Assembly: GCA_019155205.2 (NCBI GenBank)
Contig: JAHNZQ020000016.1
Span: forward strand, 1,448,710 to 1,488,183
Length of the DNA stretch: 39,474 nt
Direction of reading: 5' to 3'
DNA from: Gracilaria vermiculophylla
Lineage: Eukaryota > Rhodophyta > Florideophyceae > Gracilariales > Gracilariaceae
The notes beneath the pieces were generated by a model. The model saw only the letters and a list, made by a program, of their open reading frames with translations, made no database searches and was not told where the DNA came from. Positions 31,377 through 39,474 of the stretch are shown piece after piece (the first letter of the stretch is position 1; every line of letters begins with the position of its first letter). The position numbers and the translations under genes are program-made.

Positions 31377-32232
31377 TCCAATTTATTACATCCTATTTCT
31401 TCCGCAAAGTGCTTCCAGGACAGCCTGGGGTTTGCACCCAACATTTTCGTGTTGTTCCCACGAGAGGGTTTTATAGTCGATCTATCTCTGTAGAAGAAGA
31501 TTGATACGTCTCCATATTCTTTTCCGGCTGGCGGGCTATTGCAATACAACTTCGTTTGGTAAAGATCTTCAATGAAAAATACTTGAGTCACGAGAGAGAG
31601 AGTAGCAACGGCGACAATCTCCTAATAAGGGGTGGAAGGCTGTCCAAGGTACACAAGAAAAAACCCAACATACGGTACAAAAAAGGGTACGCTTTGGACC
31701 ATTTTTTCCTTGATGGCCCTAAGGGAATAGTGCTATCGTAACTAGTCGTGATTTATCCCGCAAAGGATACAAACCCAAGTAGGCGGCACGTCACTTGTGC
31801 TCACACTCTATTCAGAGTGTCTCTCGAAGAAGAGCCTCAGTTCCCTGTGCCAGGAGGAAGTGATGGCGAGGAGCCATCGCCTAAGAATGCCCGCCCATTG
31901 TGCTTGTCATTGCGGTATGCAACCTGCATTACAATACATTTCGAGATCCGGAGATGAACCACCCACAAACCTTCTCGTGAGAAAAACTTTTCTACATTTA
32001 AAAATACTCAATCCCATAATACTGAAGAACGGATTCGCTATCTAACCATCCATGTCCAAATCCTCAAGATTACCGAGCTCTGGTATGTGTCATTACCCTG
32101 ACCGTGTCCATGTGGCTTCCCAGCAAGGACAGCGCATCTCATGAGGAACGCTCCCCCTACTACAAGATACACGCGTTACACAGTGCTTTTCAAAAACATA
32201 ATACCTCTCAAAAGTGCACCAAAAATGTGGTA
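31377..32232. repeat. LTR-derived mosaic and unassigned DNA
   Basis: 31380-31560 resembles 27560-27745 (near-identical arrangement of GTTGTT-CCC-GAGAGGG and TTTTCC-GC...GCGGG...TTGCAAT). From 31560 to 32232 there is a small GATGGC-GAGGA-GCCATC hairpin (31861-31877) but no gene or clear repeat match. Confidence 0.4.
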
Positions 32233-32717
32233 TTGGCAGTTCTCCTTTTGAGGTAGTAGAGCACAACGTCTGTTAGAAGATTTTGTTGACTCCAAAGGCG
32301 CGAGTTCCACAAGGTGGTATCCGGTATTCGCTATCGCGAGCCGGGGGATTTCTTAAATGGGATCCGCAAACACCAAGCGGTGGGGGAGGTTCACTGGGCG
32401 GACAATGCTTCTACAGGCGCTGCTATGATGCGACTTGGGGATCGGCGGCTTAAAAACCTGAGGATGATCGATGAGAGTCTTCAATCGGAAAAGCAGCTGA
32501 GGACTCAAGGGTGCTTGGTGTTATTCCCCAGAGGTTGAGCTCGACCGGAAGACTGCGTATCATGCCCGGAGCCCGCCTCGACAGGTCTCACTGCTGAAGT
32601 AATTACCAGCACAAATTAACTAAAATAAATATAAATTCTACCGTCTCTTAAAGATACTGAAGCGCACGCGGGCCGAATTATGCACCACGTGGCTCAGTTA
32701 ATAAAATACGAGCCCTC

Positions 32718-33026
32718 TGTTGGAAAACAGATGAGCTATATGCGCTATACTCTCTTGTGACACAGGGCGCACAGTTCACCATTTGAACTATCAACACGCC
32801 CCCTCGCCCTGTACTTTATTACAGAACGAGACCTCGAGCTTACAGTAGCCAATCTTCACTACTGCTGTACACCTGTACAATTTCTCAGGCTCAGGTCACT
32901 TCTGGGAGTCGAACCCAGGGTCCTAGCGATTAGCTGGGCCCATAACCTGTTGGAAAACAGATGAGCTATATGCGCTATACTCTCTTGTGACACAGGGCGC
33001 ACAGTTCACCATTTGAACTATCAACA
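32718..33026 (-). mobile_element. Complete TRIM (miniature LTR retrotransposon, 309 bp)
   Basis: There are two identical 79-bp LTRs (32718-32796 and 32948-33026) with TGTTG...CAACA ends. In the minus orientation the 5' LTR (33026-32948) is followed directly by GGTTATGGGCCCAG (32947-32934). This is complementary to the anticodon arm of initiator Met-tRNA, the half-tRNA primer used by Drosophila copia-type elements. A G-rich purine tract (gggcgaggggg, about 32798-32808 on the minus strand) precedes the 3' LTR. The target duplication CCCTC is present on both sides (32713-32717, 33027-33031). The ~150-bp interior has no gene. It includes a tRNA-like T-arm (32902-32918, minus) and an AATAAA. It is non-autonomous, so copia-type proteins must be supplied in trans. 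Identical LTRs imply a recent insertion. Confidence 0.92.
32902..32918 (-). other. tRNA T-arm-like segment inside the TRIM
   Basis: On the minus strand CTGGG-TTCGACT-CCCAG forms a perfect T-stem and loop that includes a pol III B-box core (GGTTCGACTCC). The following AGAAGTGACC could be an acceptor 3' strand. No matching 5' acceptor or D-arm is present, so this is not a complete tRNA gene. Confidence 0.6.
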
Positions 33027-33087
33027 CCCTCCTTAGAAATATCATACCATAAAGCCACACCACCATATTTCCTTAGGAGCCACTATA

Positions 33088-33605
33088 CATAATACCCCCT
33101 TTCCTTAATTGCACCACTTTTTTGAGGTGCATCATCCAATATTTAGTTCCCTGGGTGGCTCCAATCAGTGTTGATGCCAGCGCGGCATTCGGCGAAGTGA
33201 CATATTCTCTCTTTCAGGCGTTCCATCATACCTCTATACTCTTGCGCGGCCTACCACTGCAGGATCGTGTTTTTTCTCTTGCGGTGTTTGCGGGCCCTAG
33301 CCCTCCTTGACCCAGCCCCGTCTCTTCCTTCGTTGCGTAACACGTCGGTGCTACCACGTCAGTCGGGTGCGTGAGCTTCCACGCACTCGAGCGTCTCGAG
33401 CGCAGCACAGGCATTTGACCTCCGCGGCGAGGGCAGGGGTCCGTCCGGATTGTACGCTGATTCCCTCAACGCACCCGAAGCTCCGATTCCTTCGAGGTTC
33501 CCCTTTTGGGGAACACCCGTTTCATCGCGTCCACTCGTTCAGTCTCTGTTAAGGTGCATCATCTCATATTCTTCTCGTCTATGCCCCCGTCCGCCTTCAC
33601 TAGAT
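33088..33605 (-). repeat. Probable 3' LTR region of the right-hand gypsy element
   Basis: Between repeat C and the antisense gene. It holds a perfect hairpin GTTCCCC-TTTT-GGGGAAC (33497-33514), comparable to hairpins near the starts of the other LTRs, and AGGTGCATCATC twice (about 33125 and 33551). Read on the minus strand, a purine-rich stretch lies near 33560-33575. Exact LTR ends were not found, so the call is positional. Confidence 0.35.
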
Positions 33606-35865
33606 ATGAACATGGTACTCCATACCCCGCCTGCCTTCGGTCGTCCGTCCTCTCCGCGAATCCCACGATGGCGCCTCGACGTGGCTCTCTCCCCGCTCGG
33701 GCGTATAACCGTGGGCCTCTCCCCAAGTGGCGTCAGATCACTCTCCTCAGGTGCTACGACAGGTGCGGTCGCCATCCTTCCAGCAACCCACATTTTTGGC
33801 ATGTCTTCTCCAACTCCCACGCTTACGTCTCCATCCAATCCTGAGGTGTATCACACCTCGACCTCTGCACTATTCCGCCCTGGGGAACAATTCGACCAAC
33901 ATACCACGTGGGTCTTCGTGCCATTTCACGACAGGCGCGTCGTTCTCCCCAGCCTCGTGGAGGACTACATCCACCACTTCGGATCGTACCTCCAGGCGAT
34001 GCGATTCCGTGCCGTACCGGAGGTTGCTTGGAACGACCAGAAGCGGAGCCGGGTGGACGCCTATCGCGCTCACTGGCTCCACCTTTCGGCGCACGGGAAC
34101 AACGCTCCATCCACGGTGGGTCACTGCGACACTCTCTATCTCAGGTGCGCCGAGGAACGGGAGGTCCAAGCGCGACTCCAAGTACTACTTCACAAGGAGA
34201 GATTGCGATAAAGAGTGGGGCGGCCCGGAAGCATTGCCGGTGGACGCTCCGCCCTCGCGGTGTTTCCCTTCGATCCCCCATACGATCGCCTCTACTGTCC
34301 CAACCAAAATCGTCGGGGGACGCATCTTGCGGATGAGACCCGAGAATGTACCGCCTTTGGGTACTTCTATGGTTGACATAACACGGAATTTCACGAAATG
34401 CCTTCCGGGCAACGTCCGAAGTACTCCCTCAAGGCGCATGACTCTTGGAGGTACCACGGGGTATCTCCGCACCTCTACGTGGCGACATTCGTTACCTTTG
34501 CGCACCACATCTCGAAGATTCTAGATCCTCATGACGTCCTAGGGCGTTTCGTCATATTGATCGCCTCAACGTAGTTCGCGGTCGGCACCTTGATGGCGTA
34601 TCTCTAAGCAGCGGACGAGGGCGTTACTTCCTAAACTCGGTGCCGCGACGGTCGCCTCTAATGGAATTCTTCGTATCAGCCGACCGCTTGACGTTTGCTC
34701 CCCTTGTCGGCGTCAATTATCCGGGTGCTGCCCTCCTTAGGCAATCAGAACCTGATCAAGGGCACCGCGTGGGGCAAATCCGGGGCGGAGACGCTGCTGG
34801 ATTACAACCTAGAGGTAGCGTAGAACGATACGCCGGGCTTTCTTTGGTACGACTACAGCGAAGATAAGTTCCACCCCATCTTGAGGAGTACCAAAGGAGA
34901 CGATAACGGGCGAGCCTACCTGGTCTTTTCTCGTCTGATGCCTTCTCGTGTTCCTCAGATGCCACAGCTCCGCGTACCCGACTATGACCTCGAGATGGAA
35001 AGCCTGGCGCATCATACGCCCCGTCGGGTAGAGGCTCCGTCCAAGGGTATGGGTGCGCCCCCTGAGGTGATAACGCCGTGGCCCGCTGCAATGCCGGATG
35101 CTCCCGCAGTGGTAGCCGCCGTGTCTGCTATGAAGGAGAACGACATTGCTCCGGTCCCGATACCTTCGGGCCCGGTGGTGCAACCCCGACTGCGGAACGT
35201 CCCTGCACCGCTTCTTCAGCCTCGCCTGTGGAGCGTTCCAATTTCCGCACAGCCGTCACCTCCGGTGTCGCCGACTCCATCCTTGGCTCTGCCGATCTCC
35301 ACGGGGGTGCCTGTGGAGTCCCTTCAGGGAGCCCCTGCCACTCCTGGTCCGCCGTCCACGGCTTTTTCCGTGGCGGTTGTTGCTCCGTCAACGTTGGTGG
35401 CCGATTCGGGTGCACCATCAGGCGGGTTATCTTCTAGGGCTCAGGGTGCTGCCTTCCGAGAGTTGGTGCAAGCATTCCTGGTGACGGACCGTCCATCGCC
35501 GGCTTCTTCTATTGAGTCTCTGTGCGAGGCGCGTGCCTGGGTCTTAGAACTCCACAAGGCCCGGGTGGACCGAGCCTCGATGGCCGCCATCAAGGAAAGC
35601 TGGCGGAGTTCTTCGAGAGCCAAGCGCTCACGGCAAAAGCTCGCCTTTAAGTAGAGTATACGACGAGAATCGATGACACATTGGTGAAAGATCCCCGGGC
35701 GATGGGAGTTAGTGCCAGATAGCGGCGTAATAAAAGATCCTTCAATTGGAGCAGAAGCTCCGTGAACGGTAGTTGCAATACGAACGGGCCGCGCTGGTGC
35801 ACTCAGCGACACAAGTGGCCGCCACGGAAGCGTGCGAAAAGCGAGCAACGGCGTCTTGGAGGTGA
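33606..35865 (+). pseudogene. Antisense 'PWFHP' family gene, copy 5 (long form, decayed)
   Basis: On + and tail-to-tail with the pol on -. The frame from MNMVLHTPPAFG (33606) runs to 34211 and includes TWVFVPFHDRRVVLPSLVEDY, matching the PWFHP region of the 613-aa protein. In later, frame-shifted pieces, FVTFAHHISKILDPHDVLGRF matches its VVTYQGSYLLQNPVSGLWS. AETLLDYNLEVA-stop-NDTPGFLWYDYSEDK matches AQELLDVVDRVDW...DFIFYDPWEGR; the TAG at 34821-34823 falls on that Trp. The open frame 34881-35654 is a Pro/Val-rich region ending AAFRELVQAFLVTDRPSPA and a basic helix. A coiled-coil-like remnant (ILQLEQKLRER, LQYERAALV) reaches 35865. So this version is longer than the 613-aa one. Several stops and frameshifts are present. 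Confidence 0.7.
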
Positions 35866-35995
35866 AAAAGAGAACTTCAGGTGGGGGGTAGACAGGGGAG
35901 ACGAAAAACAACTCCGGTTGGGAGCCGCCTCCCCCTTTCCTAAACGGAATCGCCTATAAGGAGAGGCGTTTCCGCAACAAATTGGCGTTGTATGT

Positions 35996-37349
35996 TCAAA
36001 AGAAGTTCTCCTGGATGTGTTCCAGAGGTTCTTCCGTGTCATTTTTTGAGGAGTATCCAAACCAGTCGATGCGGCACAGTATTCCTGCAGGGATTTGTCG
36101 ATGGAGGACGATATGGTCCACCGCGTAAAGGATAACACCTTCAGGGGTCAAGATGGCATGTGGAGCCTCCAGCAATGGTTTACCGAGGGGGGTGGTGCAC
36201 TTTCCAGCATTCACGGTATCCTGACTCCTGAGGTGGTCGGATGAGGAAGTTCCGCGCGTGGTCCCTGAGGTGGGGTGGTGGGTATTCCTGAAGGAGTAGC
36301 CCATCCGCTGGGTGCGCTGTGGCACGTGCCGCGATGACGGCACTTGGCGGGATGCGCGAGAGCACCAGATTGAAAGCAGCGGTCCCCGTAGAGCGGTGCA
36401 CCTGCAGGTAGCATGCATACGTGATGGGGCCCACATATGCATCCCGATCCTTCTGGTGATCCGCGACGTAGGGCTTCTGCCTCAGAGCGATGGTCTTGTT
36501 GAATCTCTTCGCATGTCTGTTGGTCTCGTGGTGATAGGCAGTTGTAAACAACTGTTTCATCCCCAGCATTCCAGTGATGGCACTGCAGAGCTTCGCCGCA
36601 AAATGGGGGCCATTGTCCGTAAGGAGGTACAACCGTATTCCAAATGGGTGAACCTAGTGATCCAAAACGGCGGCGGCAATTACTGCTGCAGTGGTGCTCC
36701 GGAGGGGAATTGCGCGCGTGGTCATTGAGAAACGATCGGTGATCAAGAGGATAAATCGGTACCCTCGCTCCGTCTAAAGGAGAGGGCCTAAAAAGTCCAT
36801 GGCCACGAACTTCAAAGGTTCTGTAAGCTAAAACAGAGTGAGTGGCGTCCGCTAATTCCGTATATTTCCCCTAGTGGCGGCGCAGGAATAGCAATCGGCC
36901 ACCGTTTGGAAGGCGTCATAAGTCATGTGCGGCCATTAGAACTCCCTTCTCATGGTGAAATACTTACGCGATCCACCGGGGTGCCTGGCAAGGCAAGGAT
37001 AGTGCGAGAGAAACAACACCCTCGCCCATACTTTCGTCGGGACTACCTTTTGGAGAGCTACATCCAGGAGAGTGCGGTGTACAATTACGCCGTCCCGGTT
37101 GATATCAAATAACGATGTTAGACTCCCCACAGTCGCGAGGCACTCCTTGCAGTACGCCTTCGTACTCTGCTCCCTCAGGAACTCCACTATGGTGATGGGG
37201 GGAACTTCTTTCTCCTCCTCAACAAGGGCCATCATCTCAGATATCCCACTGTAGTTTCCTTCAGGTTCAAAGCATTGCAAGCATTCTCCATCGGATCCTT
37301 CTTTCCAGTCGTCTTCCTTTATAACAAGACACTGGATGGTGTCCTTCAA
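35996..37349 (-). pseudogene. Ty3/gypsy pol, integrase and chromodomain part, decayed
   Basis: In minus-strand order: a linker frame 37349-36936 ends in the integrase zinc region (HYPCLARHPGGSRKYFTMRREF, a stop, WPHM, then DCYSCAAT, giving an HHCC pattern). Next are the first catalytic Asp (FVAMDFLGPL, ~36800) and the second (LLTDNGPHFAAK, ~36620). HHETNRHAKRFNKT (~36510) follows, where the catalytic Glu of the usual QVERFN is Lys. LVLSR and the chromodomain (YAVDHIV, IDWFGYSSKNDTEEPLEH, ~36130-36010) end it. Frameshifts separate these parts. The chromodomain is paralogous to the one ending at 812. The element cannot integrate by itself. Confidence 0.85.
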
Positions 37350-39474
37350 GGTGCTTTTTCTTTGCCCTCGGTGGAGATTCGCGAGAACGCGTCCGCTGCC
37401 TCGTTTTTAACACCAGGAAGTTGGACAATATCAAACTCGAACTCCAGGAGGCGTAGTCTTCACCTTTCCAGGCGACGGGAAGCCTCCATCAAAGACAGTA
37501 TCCACCTCAGTGGTGCGTGGTCTGTCCTCAAGGTGAAACGCGCGCCTCCTAGGTACGGGCGTAAAAGCAAAACCGCCCACACGATGGCGAGACACTCGCC
37601 CTCCGAAGTGGAATAATTCCGTTCCGTAGGGGTGAGGCTGCGACTTCAATACCCGATGGGTTGAAGTCCACCTTCAGGTTGTTCCTGTAGGAGGGCACAT
37701 CCAACCTGATACTTACAGGCGTCAGTGTCCAGCACCATTCGGCCGGGTCGTTTCGGCAATACCAAGATTGGTGGTTCTATTAGTCTCCTCTTCAGGGTGT
37801 CGAAGGCTTCAAACTCTTCGTCCGTCAAGAGAGCCAATTGCGTCGGCTTGTCCTTCTCCAGGAGGCGATTTAACGGCGCTGCTATACGGGAGAAATTAGG
37901 GACAAACCGCCGGAAGACGTTACAAAACCCAAGGAAGGAGCGGAGCTCCGTCTGGTTTATGGGAGGGCGAGCTTCCTTAATGGCGTCCTGAGTTTTCCTA
38001 GAAACCTGTAGGCGGCCCGGAAGCACAACGTGCCCCAGGTAGTCCACCGACGACTTGAAAAAGAAACATTTCTCCAGCTTCAAGGTGAGGCCAGCATCCT
38101 TTAGGAGTTGGAGCACGTGCTTCACATGAATGAAGTGCCCCCCCACGCTGCGGGAGTATATGATGACATCATCGATATACACCAAGGCGTCCTGCCATTT
38201 TACCTTTGACAGGATAATGTCAACTGCTCGTTGGAACGTAGCGGGTGCATTCTTCAACCCGAATGGCATCCTTAGGAATCTGAAGATCCCACATTGCGAG
38301 ATGAACGTTGTCTTATCCTTATCGGAGTCGTCCATCTCAATCTGCCAGTAGCCGCTATTGGCATCCAGCGTGGAGAAAACGGACGCATCGCCTAAGGAGT
38401 CGATACATTCATCCATCCGGAGTATCGGGTACGAATCGCGTACCGTCACCTCGTTAAGGCGCCTGTAGTCAATAAAGAACCTTAGGGATCTATCTTTCTT
38501 TTTGACAAACACCACCGGGGAGGCCCATTCGGAATTGAAAGGCTCTATAACGCCCATCTCCAGCATCCGGTGAACCTCATCGCGTTCAAAGTCGCGCGCG
38601 TGGGGTCCGGCTCTCCTCATGAGTTGATGTACCGGCTTAGTATCCGGTGTGAGCTGGATCTTGTGCTTGGCCAGGCTGACCTGATCCAGGCGACCAGACA
38701 ACATGTCCTCGAAGGCGGATAGCATCTCCACTATCTTGTGGCGATACCCTTAGAAATCATCACCAATTTGGAGCTTCTCCTGCCAGGTGGCAGGATTCTC
38801 TTCCTCTGGAGGCGTTGATGTCGCTTTCGTCTCCACGGAGGCGATAGCATCGCGGTCCGCAAGGTCTTCCGCTCGTGGAAGGTGAGCCAGTCCTGCAGGG
38901 GCGGGTAGTGCGAGCCCGACGACACTTCCTTTCTGGAGCCGTAACGGTGACTCCTTCAGGTTAGCGAGCACCACCCTAAAGGGGACGTTCGGTATTACTT
39001 CCATAACACCGTTCGCCATCATGGAGTGCTGCTTTGTCGTCAGGTCGGGACTCCCCTGTAGGAATGAAAGGCCAGATGCAGAGGTCTGCACCCAGACTTC
39101 GGCCTGACTCCTCGCGGGTATTTCAATGCTCTTCACCACGCGGAGCTTATTCGACTGCGTCTCCTTCGGAAGGGTACCCACTTGATGCGCGTTCGCGTCC
39201 GGTCCAGGAGATGCGGACACAATACCTACAGGCGCAGCGTCATGAAACGTCACCTTCCGCAGGCATGGGTAGATTGCACGTACATATCGATCCACAAAGG
39301 AAGTGCCCAATATGCATTGTGCGCCCAAGTTGGTCGCCACAAGGAACCACACTTTCACCTGTAAGGAGCCCAACCGGAGGTACAAGGTGATTGCACCAAG
39401 GATGGTCAATGCTCGTCGCGACGCATCGCGTACCGTCGGGAGCTTTCCAGTCCTCACGGAGCCGAGAGCAGCAA
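37346..39474 (-). pseudogene. Ty3/gypsy pol, protease-reverse transcriptase-RNase H part (5' end outside window)
   Basis: A single minus-strand frame from the window edge to 37346, broken only by a TAA (38750-38752) and TGAs (37646-37648, 37460-37462). The first part is the C-terminal half of a retropepsin (CILGTSFVDRYVRAIYP, ~39290); its DTG site lies outside the window. RT follows with all key blocks: KKKDRSLRFFIDYRRLNEVT, FSTLDANSGYWQIEM (first Asp), FLRMPFGLKNAPATFQR, and YIDDVIIYS (catalytic YxDD, ~38180), LGFCNVFRRFVPNF. RNase H begins LDTDACKYQVGCALLQ and continues past the stops with SEGECLAIVWA, RTDHAPLRWIL and GVKNEAADAFSRI. Both TGAs stand at conserved Trp codons. RT itself is uninterrupted, so decay is recent. 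Confidence 0.92.

Larger units (their letters stand above)
32233..33085 (+). mobile_element. TA-flanked repeat, copy C, carrying a TRIM insertion
   Basis: It is flanked by TA (32231-32232, 33086-33087). Subtracting the 309-bp TRIM and its 5-bp duplication leaves 539 bp, against 540 bp for copy A. Both halves align with copy A, including the AATAAAxTACGAxCCCTC junction and the TAGGAGCCACT end. Copies A and B preserve the empty site. Confidence 0.7.

Noticed and set aside
32890..32947. A tRNA gene on the minus strand
   Set aside because: Only the T-arm and a possible acceptor 3' strand are present. The 'anticodon arm' part is the primer-binding site of the TRIM, so a complete cloverleaf cannot be drawn.

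Overview
The window looks like nuclear DNA of a eukaryote with compact, intron-poor genes and a heavy transposon load. No ribosome-binding sites or operons are seen. The four host genes are single uninterrupted reading frames, including a Rab6-type GTPase whose orthologues are usually split by introns. This gene style, the chromodomain Ty3/gypsy and Tc1/mariner debris, and a 100-N scaffold gap would suit a florideophyte red alga such as Chondrus. That placement is an inference from gene style only.

Layout. (1) 1-3770: 3' end of an apparently young chromodomain Ty3/gypsy element. The pol C-terminus is on +, followed by an intact 613-codon gene on the opposite strand, a polypurine tract and an LTR. 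(2) 3750-8200: older gypsy integrase fragments, a 170-bp LTR, a perfect 31-bp hairpin and a possible copia gag relic. (3) 8.8-19.9 kb: a host-gene island with a bZIP factor (+), a Rab6-like GTPase (+), a double dsRBD protein with a degenerate 3'-5' exonuclease domain (-) and a large unrecognised nuclear-looking protein (-). (4) 20.4-21.6 kb: a possible noncoding transcription unit or solo LTR. (5) 21.7-26 kb: three decayed Tc1/mariner transposases, one interrupted by a 540-bp TA-flanked repeat. (6) 26.1-33.5 kb: a mosaic of diverged LTRs, fragments of the antisense gene family, two more copies of the 540-bp repeat and an intact 309-bp miniature LTR retrotransposon (TRIM). (7) 33.6-39.5 kb: a second, decayed gypsy element. 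Its pol (protease, RT, RNase H, integrase, chromodomain) lies on -, again tail-to-tail with a member of the same antisense gene family on +.

The main discovery candidate is this ambisense organisation. Two independent gypsy elements carry a homologous non-pol gene on the opposite strand between pol and the 3' LTR. Five copies or fragments of that gene family are in the window. Other points of interest are the TRIM with perfect LTRs, a half-tRNA primer site, a target duplication and an empty site available for comparison; the pseudo-exonuclease/dsRBD protein; and the clustering of nonsense mutations at Trp codons in the dead elements.
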